Shown piece after piece: positions 45,586 to 56,045 of a DNA stretch of 64,000 nucleotides. The position numbers were made by a program, and so were the translations under genes. A model generated the notes under the pieces. It was given only the letters and a program-made list of their open reading frames with translations. It did not search any database and was not told the origin of the DNA. Origin of the DNA: Poa pratensis (taxonomy: Eukaryota; Streptophyta; Magnoliopsida; Poales; Poaceae); contig CAMZMU010000107.1 of assembly GCA_947311845.1 (NCBI GenBank), positions 21,446,359-21,510,358 of the forward strand, written 5' to 3'. Numbering within the stretch: the first letter of the stretch is position 1; each line of letters starts with the position of its first letter.

Positions 45586-46652
45586 TTAAGCTGAAAACGT
45601 GACTGCATCGGAGACGCCGTCGGCCGCGAGCTTTGTATGTCATAAGCCTGCCCATCTGCACCATGGTACCAAGGACGGTCTCGCCGGTGAGCGACCGCCG
45701 GACGGCCAGGCATCCTTCCGCGGGTACCAGACGGAGCTCCCTGGCTGCAGCGCCATGACGGCGTGGTTGGCGAACACGAGCTTGATGGCAGGAAGAACCG
45801 GCACCTTCGTCGCGCCGGGATAGTAGCACAGCCACTGGCTGTTGGCATCTAGATCTGCCGTCCCAAGCCAGTTCTGTAGCGCCGCCTTGAGGAGCTCGGC
45901 TCGTACACCTCTCCTTGAAGGACCATGCCGATCGGCCGGGTTGTGCTCAAGTAAACACCGCCGGTGCCGTCACGCCGGATGTCGAGCGCTCCCGGTGGGA
46001 TCTGGAGCGGCAGGTCGCCGACCAGTACGCTGGTGATATGCACGTAGTAGCGGTCGGGGTGCACAAGGTTGGTGATGAGCCGAGTGGGTCTGCCGCCTTG
46101 GCCTTGCTGCGCCTTCCCGACCCCTAGCCTGACGGCAGAAGCATATCTATCGGAGAGCACGTAGGAGAAAGTCCCGAACCTGCGTGCCAGGTGCCTGTTC
46201 TGCCCAGGCCGAGGACGGCGACGCATGTGCCGGTCCGTGTGACCGGGCTGTCGATGTCGATGCCAGAAACAGAGAATTTCTGATTCCCGATGTCGACGAT
46301 GTAGCCGACGGGGCCAGAGGGGGTATTCCCTCGGGCACTCGAGGGAGAATTCCCTCCGGCACCAGGCGTAAGAGCCTGCAGCCGCTCTTGGATGTCGTCA
46401 TGGTGATCGTCCCAAAATTTGTAAGCGTCCTTCACCTTCCCGATCCGATCGTTGATTTCATTCAATTTCTTATCGAAGGAACTTGGTAATTCGCGCAACT
46501 CTGAAGCGGCGCCCTTTAATTACCACTAAGAGCGGATCAGGCCTGGCGCCCATGGCCTTCCTCATCGGAATGAGAGAAGCCGCGACGGCGAGAACAGCGA
46601 GGAGGGGGAGGAGGCGAATGCATGACCTGATCGTCGTGGCCATCAACACCAT
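45586..46652 (-). pseudogene. Aspartyl-protease-like pseudogene, copy B
   Basis: Same gene as in copy A without the transposon insertions: signal-like MATTIRSCIRLLPLL start (46652 or 46643), the GYIVDI..VAVLGLGRTG core, and the AVTFSA end at 45586. It shares the N-terminal frameshift with copy A. Private damage: one base lost in CCAGGGTG near 46190, a ten-base loss near 45710, one base gained near 45635, and five extra bases (CTCGG) near 45895, where copy A carries the hAT MITE. Catalytic DSGT is replaced here too. Confidence 0.65.
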
Positions 46653-48058
46653 GCTGATCGAGGCGAGGAGCTCAGGATGCTGGCGGGAATGAAACGAGAT
46701 AAATGGGATGTGCTGGCGACAGTTTCTTCAAACGCCAGCCATTTTTATACTGCGTAGGAGCAAGAAAGCAGACGTGCTCGGGCTGGTGTAGTAGTGTGCA
46801 CATTGTGGCACAGTTCGTTCAACGCGTATCATCCATCGGACGAACCATAAGGATAGAATTTGATTTATTTATTTTTTTGCTTTTGGAACGGAAAAGACAT
46901 GACACCAAAGCAAAGCTTAGCTAAAACAGTGAAACAGATCAGCGGTGGGCTCATCGTGGAGGCCAAGAAGTTGCGTTGCATGTAGGGATTTAAAAGAAAA
47001 GAAATTTCACAAATGTTATTCCGATAAAATTATTTCACAAATTTCTAAATCTGAGATGGTGAATAGTGCAGATTTTGAAATTTTCCAGATTTGTCAGAAT
47101 TTATCGTTTTCGTGTAGTGCAAACTACATAATATTTCGCCCTAAAAATTTGCATCATGTTAGGGTATGTCAGTTTCAACCGCTACGATTTTTCTAGGAGC
47201 TTTTTGAAACTTTAAAATATTAATTCAAAAAAAAAACAGGCTACATGTAGGCCAGACTATAAACTGACTTTTCGGGGCCATGACTCACTTTGGCCACAAC
47301 TAAGCTCCGCGCCCTGCTTTGCCGAAGAGAGTCACCGTGGCCACAAAAATCAGAGACATAAACTTAGTTTCAAAATAGTAACTTTTGTTTTTCTAATATA
47401 AAACGGTTCTGTGTATCGTCATGATGCATAGTTTGGGGCGATGCTCCCACAAAAATCCGATGCACTGATCCAAAGAAGCCCTTATAATTGATGAGAGATG
47501 TGAAATGCATAGAAAGAAAGCAATCTGATGCTAGTTCCTACTAATAAAGAAAGAAACCACCCGGGCACATCAACTAATATGGTTGAGACTGGACGATCGG
47601 TCCACAGTACGCTCATCGCTTGTCCGTGGTGGCGAACCAATGCATGCAGCATGCAAACTGCATTGCCGCTCCACGCATACGCGGCAAGCTCAGTGACGCG
47701 AAGCTTCCTGGCAGCTTCGTAATCGGCGACGGGGGCCCTCGCTGGCTCGCCACATAAGCGCATGCAGCCAGAGCCAGTGCCGCACGGCCGGAGACCTGCA
47801 GTCAGATGATGCGGCATGCGCGTAACACGATCGGTGCAAGACTCGAGCGATTTGACGCTGAAAGGGATAATTTATCGGGACAATTCCAGCGCGGTCACCC
47901 GTTTCAGTATCCGATCCGTTTAGAATGTCGTCCGGTCCATGTCCAACTAGATTCTACTCCGTACGTTCCTACCACTTTAATTTAAGATAGAACTTCCGCG
48001 AGAATCCAAAACCACTAGTTCAACATAAATTTAAGCCGACGATAACCTTTAACTCGTA

Positions 48059-48219
48059 CTCCCTCCGTGCAGGAATATAAGACGTTTTATCTATTCAACA
48101 TGTTGTCTATATGCATACTAATATAAGTGCACATACACGCTAAAATATGTCTACATACATCTAGATATATATGAATGTGGACAAATGCTAAAACATCTTA
48201 CATTAAAAAACTGAGAGAG
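48059..48219. mobile_element. Stowaway-type MITE (copy B, fourth)
   Basis: Counterpart of 17129-17289, with a better preserved CTCCCTCCGTGC left end and TA flanks. Confidence 0.75.
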
Positions 48220-48301
48220 TATGTGGTATCTTATCGGGTCACGTTCTACATCCCAGAACGTTTTGTTTTATACGGGCGGCCTCGTTTATGATTATGATGT
48301 A

Positions 48302-48423
48302 CTCCCTCCGTCTAAAAATAAGTGTCTCAAGTTTGCCAAAAAATAGATGTATCTATACATGAAACATGTCTATATATATCCACTTTTGAGCAAACTTGAG
48401 ACACTTATTACGGGACGAGGGAG
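48302..48423. mobile_element. Stowaway MITE private to copy B
   Basis: CTCCCTCCGTCTAAAAATAA and TTATTACGGGACGAGGGAG ends with TA at 48300-48301 and 48424-48425. Copy A reads straight through this point (TGATGAACTATATATGG). It therefore inserted after the duplication. Confidence 0.92.
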
Positions 48424-50014
48424 TACTATATATGGAGTATGTTAGATTTGCTCCTAGCACGGGTTAGGTTCCTCTCACACTAGGAGACGTTGATAAAGGG
48501 TGGACTACATGTTGTTTTTTAAATTTACTGTGGTGAAAGTGCAAATGTATCACTCGTTTGACTACTAGAATTTCGTACGGATCTCAAACCACAAACCAAA
48601 CACGCCACAACTTACATTGTCCAGTGTCATTTTATTTTCTACTACGTAATTGCCCGTGTGTTACAACGGGGGCATACAGTTTTAAGCTAGATGGACTTCG
48701 CAAAGAGTAAAGTAAACTTAGGTTAATTTATGTAGTAAAGAACAAAAATCTTGGAAACAGTACGATTTATTTTATTGCATAATTTTTTTAAAAAGAAACA
48801 AGAATAAAAGAAAATATAAAAAATCTTCGAAAAGAACTACAGTACATGAGTTTGCTCGACCTAGCTATGAAGTTCGCGGATATTTATCAACTCATAGTTC
48901 AGTAGACGACCTATAAATATGCGACGCGTTCTCCAATTCACTGTGCAAAGGGATTGAAATCCATAACAATCATAAGTGATAATTTACTTAGATTATCCCT
49001 TAGAAACAAACACCAAAAAAGGACCAAATTGGTAAATCCAACAACCTTTAGAAAGATACGGGAATTCAAATTGCAACAAAATATATATTCAGTGAGAATG
49101 CTAATGCAAATTTAGGGACCTGTGGGGAAAAAATATTCTGAAGGGAAAGCGTCGAGCTGCTTCATTGCAATCTTGTGGCCAGTTATCCATAAATCGGGTA
49201 GTCTAATTATTTTATTATTTTCTTTGATAGAATATTTGGAACTTTCGTCAGCCCAGCCAAGCAAAAACTTATTTCAGGGTGGTATACATCTAACATTGCA
49301 AATAAACAGTTTTGACTGGCATGTTATAATCTTCAGCACATGCTCGCTTTTCTTCCTAACTACTAGCATTCCTGATATATGTTTGACTTTAGATTATAGC
49401 AAGATATTATTTCAATTGTCTCAGTTTTTCTTCCAAATATACATCTGACTTATGCTTTTCTTTTTAATAGCATTCCATTTTCATATTCCTTATGCATAAT
49501 TCTGAATTCATAAGTCCGCTGAGATCCGTGTTAACTTAAATTCCCTGGAGGCCACATTGGCTGAAGCAGGAGGGAGATAAAGATGTTTTAGATAACATAA
49601 TTCTACTGTTGCCTATGGGAAAGCACAATACACATTTTCAAATCTGAAGTGGGTCTTGCTCAGTTGTATAATGTTTCATAGACAAAGGACAAATAAATTA
49701 TTATCGCAGAAGCAATATACTATACTGCATAATAACACCAAAGGTACCAAAATGGCAAGAATAAACAAGGAAAATACACATTAACCCATTGTACAACAAT
49801 AACCAATTATCATGTTGTCATTTCTTGAGTAAATAAACAAATGAATTTAGCTTATATTTGAGATCAATGGGGAGCCCTGGGATAGCTCCCCGAGACACTG
49901 TCCTCACAACAAACCTCTTGTGTTTTAGATAAATAAGTGGACCTTCCGATGCAGTTTGCACACAGCTTACAAAGCCGGTTCTGGTATTAAGTTCCCTTCT
50001 AGATACAGAAACTA

Positions 50015-51499
50015 CATATCTTGACCCAATCATCCGCTGGCAAGTAGCTAGGGATGCAACATGCAAGGGCGCGCCACCACAATCTACATACCAGTAGCTG
50101 CAAATGCTCCCATTGTGCTTTATGTAGAAACACAGTAGACTTGGAACTTGAACAAGAACAAGTGTGTGTCATGTAAGAACAAGTGGATACCGGCTGCACT
50201 CATTTGATGGCAGTTGTGCAGGCTATATTGTCTTAGGGTGGCTGGCAGGACACTAAAATATTTCAATATGTGTAGTCTTTGTTTAAGAACTTTTTTTAGG
50301 TGGCTGATCAATGTGGCCACTTTAGCCGACCCTTGATTGTAATAAGTTGGATATGATACTTGGTGACTTTTAAATTCTTTATTAATATAAAAAGGCATAT
50401 GTATCATCATGATGCCGAGGCTGAAGCTATGCTCCCATTTCAAAGAGAATGTATGAACTCATCAACAAAGCACCGGAGGCATATATTTCTGTTTATTGAG
50501 CGTTTGAAGATTTCACCAGGACCACAAATCGACACTAAATGCACAGTCTGATGTTTAGCAAGTAGTCTGCACTGTAGAGCATGAATGGTTTAGCTAGATA
50601 TGGTCTGAGTATAATGTATATTTGGTTAGATGAATAATTTTATATTATCCTACAGGAATAATTCTATTTCACCGTTAGCCAACGTAACCACCTATGTGAT
50701 AAGGATCAAACCGATGATCCTCTGATTTTGTCCCGATCTTTCACAGCGAGTAACCCGGATAGAAATCTCCCAATAACGATCGATGAACGTCACCTGAAGA
50801 CGAGGAACGAATCCAGCAAGCAACGTGATGGAGATCACCACGCCTCTAACCTGAGCACGATAACACTTGATGAACACAAGCACCCTCGCAGCAATCTTTA
50901 TTACAAACTGATAAACGGCATCGCCGTCCCCGGAGGGATGCTTCACCAACGAGCTCAAAGTCTATGGACTGTTTTAATCTAAACTCAAGCTAACCCTAAC
51001 CTAATGCACCCCCAGCCCCTTATATGGATGAGGTGGGGGTACTGTAGCTACGTACTGTAGCGGCGCACTGTAGCTACAGTACCGGCCTTGTTGGGTTGGA
51101 CAGGCCCAAACCCAACTCACATAATTATTAAAACTAATTATTAAAAATAACAACGACACGACTAATGGAACGCCTAACTTGGTGGAATCCTGAAATTGGG
51201 CTGCACCTCCTCCGTCGTGCCCATATCACTATGTGTTGTATTCTACATGGGCTTTTGCTTTTACGTACAGATGTACTCTATATGCTATGTGGCTAATTTA
51301 AACTTGTACGAAATGTGGCTAATTTTTAGCACATGCGTCACGATAAATATTTTATGTGAGACAGTTGCAGTCGGGGGTGCAACTAATTTATTTCAGTTAC
51401 GGGTGGGGTTGCAACTTCCAGTTGTAGGTGTGGATGTAATAATAATTTTTCAGTTTCACGTGGGGTTGTAACTGATTTTTTTTCCTAATTGTAACTGGG
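50015..51499. other. Right flank of copy B; no gene recognised
   Basis: Continues from the duplicated block. A minus-strand stretch at 49818-50090 reads DCGGAPLHVASLATCQ and SCVQTASEGPLIYL, which hints at an ankyrin-like or other gene tail, but I cannot support a gene. Positions 50640-51070 look like transposon sequence (AGTACCGGCC and repeated ACTGTAGC words), without defined ends. Confidence 0.3.
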
Positions 51500-51507
51500 G
51501 TTGGATC

Positions 51508-51676
51508 CAGTGGCGGATGCAAGTGTTGGCTGGGGGTGCACAGGACACCGGGTAAAAAAATATTTTCTTTGTAAAATGTCAATTTTTCACCATGTGTGCT
51601 ACCCCTAAAAACAAAGATTTTTTACAGATGGGCAGCACCGTGCACCCCTCTCACCATTTCTCTAGCTCCGCCACTG
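51508..51676. mobile_element. hAT-type MITE, 169 bp
   Basis: Ends CAGTGGCGGATGCAAG and CTAGCTCCGCCACTG; flanks GTTGGATC (51500-51507) and GTTGCATC (51677-51684) are an 8-bp target duplication with one mismatch. The interior has an inverted GGGGGTGCAC/GTGCACCCC pair. Confidence 0.9.
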
Positions 51677-51684
51677 GTTGCATC

Positions 51685-52551
51685 TAAGCAAGTGGGGTTG
51701 CAATTTAGAAATTTTTAGTTGCGAGTGGGGTTGTAACTGTGTTTTTCCTAATTACAATCCCATATATAGAATTATAGCTACACAAAAAGACTAAACACAC
51801 AAATTCTACAAAATCAATCCATGGTCACTGCAAGCTTACGGAAGTTGCATCTAGAACAAAGTGAAAACACACGATGGGAAAGGCCTGGGCCTCATGGGCA
51901 ACAACATGTGCAACTGATCCAGCCCATTCAAAGCACGTACATGCGTCCCTTGCCTAGACGGGAAAATATCTAGTGATCCCATATCTCATATGCTAACATG
52001 ATACCATTTCTTGAATTTCAAATTCTGAAATTTCAAAAAAATTCGAAAAAATGGTAGGTGTTTATGAGATGTGTGTCATTCCCTAAAATTTTCAAAACCA
52101 AATTATAAATATACACAGACAAAAAAAAACTGCTACGTGAGTAGTGTCCTTTTGTGGTTTTGTCTTTTTGTGACACTATTTATGTTGGATTTGTCTTTTT
52201 ATTTTATGCGTATACTTCGAATTTGGTTCTGCAAAGTCTAAGAATCATAAACACAAAACTTGTGAACAAATTGTTTTTTCCGAAATTTTTGAAACTTTAA
52301 ATTTTGAATTTTAAGAAGTAGTAACATGGTAGCATATGAAACATGGGATCACCAGATATTGCCTAGACAAACAACAGGAGAAAAAACTACGTGTAAGCAC
52401 AAATCTTGAGACACCCATTTAAGAGTTTTAATGTTAACTGAGAATTAAGCTAATTCCGAGAATTAGTAAATCGGCAAAAAAGGACTATCCTAATGTCAAC
52501 TATCAAACAGTGTAGGTTGGTCTGATATTGAGAGGGTGTTGTTTTGGGTGA
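51685..52551. other. Intergenic, AT-rich
   Basis: No coding signal recognised. Around 51985-52370 a loose inverted repeat (GATCCCATATCTCATATGCTA against TAGCATATGAAACATGGGATC) spans about 390 bp and may be an old MITE. Confidence 0.4.
51970..52371. mobile_element. Possible decayed MITE with inverted ends
   Basis: AATATCTAGTGATCCCATAT near 51966 and ATGGGATCACCAGATATT near 52345 are inverted copies, and both are followed inward by GCTACCATGTTAC-like words and CAAATTTGAAAT-like runs. Target duplication is not clear. Confidence 0.5.
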
Positions 52552-52554
52552 TTA

Positions 52555-54181
52555 GAGCATCTACAGCGGCGCCCCCAATTGACCACCCAAAGTCCCAGTG
52601 GGGGCGGACTCAAAAAAGGTCACAGCGGCACCCTCCAATGGTGCAGGCCAATCCATTTTGTGTTTGGCACCCCCGAAAGGGCCTCCAAGTTTGGAGGTCC
52701 TCTCGGGGGTGCTGAACACTGGGTGGGCACGCCCTCCTACGGGGTTTGCCCAGCCATCATAGACACAGGGCGCGCATGCGTTATTAATCCCGCCATGCAG
52801 GAGGCCGGTCTGGCCGCGCTAATGGCGCAGTCGTCGGCGGTTTCCAACGCGATGCAACGGGACGGTTGTGCGCATGTCCACACGCATGCCATTAACGGCG
52901 GCCAGGCGACGTGACGACTCCTCACGCCACGCGGCCGGTGTTGCGGCTTCCCAACGCGTCGCATTTATGCCCGGCCGCACCGCCCATCGCCCACGATTAA
53001 AAGCCGGCAGCCTCGCCGTGCTTATCCACCCCGCCCTCCTCCTCGCCCTCACTCTCCTCGCCCTGTCTATCCACCCCGCCCTCCTCCTCGCCCTGTCTAT
53101 CCACCCCGCCCTCCTCCTCGCCCTCACTCGCATCCATGGCGTACCGCGGCGGGCGCACCATCGGGAACGACGACACCTGAGAGCTGCACCGGTACGGGCT
53201 CCTCGCCCCTCCAGACTGCCGCCTGCCCAAGCACTGGTTGTCTCGCCCGGTGACCTTCACGTGCCACCACTGCCCGAGACGGCGTAGGAAATGCGTCGCT
53301 TCATCGCTCGCCGGCGGAGCTGGATGACGCCGGAGGAGCGGCGCCTTCCCGAGAACGACGACGGCCAGGCGAGCGGGCGACGGTCATCACCACCGTCGAT
53401 GGCCCCAACGCGCTCTGTACGCGCTACAACACATAGGGGAGCCACAAGTGGTGGGACGCAACCGACCACACGGTTGCGTCCGCGATCGAAGCCGCCCGCT
53501 GGCACGCCGCCACGGGAAGCGCCATCCCGCTCCGCCTCCTTCCACCTATGCCGCGCAACCCTCCGCGCACCGCACCGCCCCAGGCGGTGAAGCAGAGCGG
53601 CGCTCACCGCCGCGTCGTGGAGGCGGCATTGTCATCCGCACCGCGCGAGCGCCTCTACCTCCGTCGCCCTAGGATGGAGCCAATGCCGGTGGAGGTCGTC
53701 CCGGCGGGCTACGGCGTGCGTCCGCGCTGTGGAATGAACACGACGGCGACTCCCCCGGGTTCCAGGCGGCGATCGCCGACTCGGTGCCGACGCTCGAGCG
53801 TGTCTCGTCGGGCCTCATGGCCACACTGGCGAGCTCCACGCAGCTGGCGTCTTCCTCCTCCTCCGGCGGCGCCTCCACCAGTCGTGCGCCGCCGCGTCAA
53901 GACGGCGCCTCCAGCAGCCGTGCCTCCTCCTCCTCCACATACGTGGTGCTCGATGACGGCAGCGACGACGGCGTCGACTGGGACGACCTCGAGTAGATTA
54001 GGTTTAGGTTTTTCAAATTTCGTTCAAACTTTATGTAATATATAACAAATCTGAATGAAATTTGAAATACTTTTAAATTCCTTCGAATTTGTTAAGTTCT
54101 TTTTTTTGGCTTGGGGCGCCGCTGTGGACTGCACCTTGATTGTGGCGGACACATATTTGGCGTCCCCGGCTGGAGATACTC
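52555..54181. mobile_element. PIF/Harbinger-like element with GC-rich, gene-like interior
   Basis: Ends GAGCATCTACAGC and (inverted) GAGTATCTCCAGC with TTA on both sides (52552-52554 and 54182-54184) are Harbinger hallmarks. The 1627-bp interior holds no recognisable transposase. Instead a broken plus-strand frame reads MAYRGGRTIGNDD, ELHRYGLLAPPDCRLPKHW and ends DDGVDWDDLE at 53996. This is an arginine/proline-rich protein of a type I do not recognise, with several stops. A short tandem repeat lies at 53027-53125. Confidence 0.8.
53027..53125. repeat. Tandem repeat, about 30-bp unit
   Basis: The unit CCACCCCGCCCTCCTCCTCG followed by CCCTGTCTAT recurs about three times just before the broken ORF start in the Harbinger-like element. 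Confidence 0.85.
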
Positions 54182-54402
54182 TTAGATCGTGTGGATGCTC
54201 TCGATGATGGGCGTTGAATGTTATGACCCTGCTTCGGATCAGCAAAATTGTGATAGGCTTAACTTTTTCCGAGTTTATGGTGTTGATCTACCGTGGAATT
54301 TGTTGTGTGCCGCGCGCGATATGTACGATGTCATGCAAAACGGAAGAAGCTGGGTGGGCGTTTAACAAATTTAAATTCAGTCACCAGTTTGCAGTGCTAC
54401 TG

Positions 54403-56045
54403 CTACAGTGCGGAGACGACACTGAATATGGAAAGCAGGACGAGCCGGAGCGCGGTTGGCCGGGCGCCGGCCTCGCTGCGCCGCGCGTACTCGGCCGGGA
54501 GCGGCATGTCGTCCACCGGGAGCGAGCACGCCGCCGGCCCCGCCGCCACTGCGACGCCCGCGGCGGACGCCTCGTCGGCGGCCATCAGGGCCCGGATCAC
54601 GGCCGTGGCCGCGGCACCGTAGCGCGTGGCGTTGCGCTGAAGCAGCCACATGAGCCCCATCAGCTGGCAGTCCCGCTCGCTCGACGCCCCCGCCTGCAGC
54701 TTCGCCGACGCCGCCGCACCGCCGGACCCGGCCTTTATCTGCAACATTTGAGACTCTCATCAGTCGTCGTGTACACCTAGAAATCCATGATCGCCGAACG
54801 GTGGCATTGCTTAGTCCAGAGAGCTAATGATTCGGTCTTTCTAATGGCATCGAGACATCATTATTTTTTTGGAAAATTATAAGGAGCAAATGCTAAGGCA
54901 ATGAATGAGTATGAGGGAGGGGAATGGGAACGGAGTCCCATCATTCTCCAGAGTCCAGACCCTACGCGACAGGCGGGGACTTGAGATCTCATCATCTCGT
55001 GCCACTCGCGGCCAATAATGCCACCGACTGGCGCACACCAAAGCCGGCAGCCGGCACCAGATCGTAGGTGCTGCTGTCCATGCGTGAGGACCATGGCTTC
55101 CATTCAACGCCATGTCTCAAAATCTTATCCAGCCAACCATGAAGAGAATGCACAATGAAATCATGCCTAGTGGCCTGGCACATGCTCCTGCTACTGTCTA
55201 GATGAAAATGTGTGATGAAATGCCCAAGGTGGACAAGCTTAATTGCAAGGTGAGATCGAACTGAGAGACCCAGGCCAGAGGATCGATCTGAACTGGTACG
55301 GTGCTGCAAATGAATGAATGAATCAGTTAATGGAATGTCTATTGGATTGATCTCTCACCGTGGTAAGAGCACGGAGGCACTTGGAGCAGCCGGGGACGCC
55401 CGGCCGCGCGCAGTCCCTCTCCAGCCTCCTCGCCGTCGCCTGCGCCGGGACCCACTGGCCAGCGCCCCTCGTCTGGGCTCCGCACGTCAGCCGCCTCAGC
55501 CTGACCCCGCAGTAGCAGAAGGCCACGTCGCACGTCCCGTTGGCCCCCGGCGGGCGCGGCAGCGGCGCCGCGCCCTCGGACCGCAGCGCGCGCTCCGCGG
55601 CCCCCGCACACGCTTCCGAGTCGTCCGGCGGCACCGGCATGTCCACGGGGGCCGCCGACGCCGACCTCGCCGGCCTGGCCGCCAGCGCAGTGGGAGCGTA
55701 GGCGGCGAACAGCCACGCGGCGAGCGCGGGGCAGCACCGCAGCCTCGCGGGCAACGCGCCGTCGGCGTCGCAGGAGGACAGCACGGCCGGGAGGAGCCGC
55801 GGGTTGGGGTCGAGCGGGCACGTGGAGGAGGCCCCCGCCGCGGCGTTTGACTGCTCCGGGAACGCCGGGATCGTGGCGGCGCCGGGCTGCGCCGGCGTGG
55901 CCGAGGGCATGAACAGGCCCGGGTCGAGCGGCGCCGGGTCCGGCAATGCCGCGGCGGCGCAGTTGGCAGGCATGCACGACCAGATGCCGGTGGCCGCCGC
56001 GACGTAGAGGAGGAGGTGGAGAGAGCGGTGATCCGGCCGAGGCAT
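54403..56045 (-). CDS. SPARK-domain GPI-anchored protein (At4g28100-like), two exons
   Basis: Exon 1 (56045-55359, 229 codons) and exon 2 (54738-54403, 111 codons plus stop) join in phase 0 across a 620-nt GT-AG intron, giving 340 residues. The N terminus is a likely signal peptide (HLLLYVAAATGIWSC). The body has the cysteine pattern of plant SPARK proteins: CPLDPNPRLLP, LRCCPALAAWLFAAY, CDVAFCYCGVRLRRLTC, CSKCLRAL, and in exon 2 SSERDCQLMGLMWLLQRNAT. The C terminus is hydrophobic (RLVLLSIFSVVSAL), as needed for GPI attachment. Such proteins sit on the outer plasma membrane; their function is largely unknown. No indel or stop is present, in contrast to the other genes here. GC content of exon 1 is very high, typical of grass genes. 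Confidence 0.85.

Larger units (their letters stand above)
43996..50014. repeat. Segmental duplication, copy B
   Basis: Matches copy A (11785-20157) in the same orientation. It lacks the two clear copy A insertions (the hAT MITE and the solo LTR) and the two weaker MITE-like ones. It has a private Stowaway (48302-48423), about 46 bp near 49070 that copy A has lost, and private small indels in the protease pseudogene. Its left limit is exactly the edge of the old copia LTR. At the right it continues past 50014 into sequence not found in copy A. Confidence 0.92.

Noticed and set aside
49818..50200. Possible ankyrin-repeat gene end (APLHVAS motif)
   Set aside because: Only one short motif; no convincing exon structure or second repeat.
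53291..54045. Arginine/proline-rich ORFs near 53.5 kb as a host gene
   Set aside because: They lie between Harbinger-type ends, overlap in several frames and contain stops in the one gene-like frame.
55314..55977. ORFs overlapping the SPARK gene exon in other frames
   Set aside because: Shadows of a high-GC coding exon; the chosen frame alone has the cysteine pattern and splice phase.
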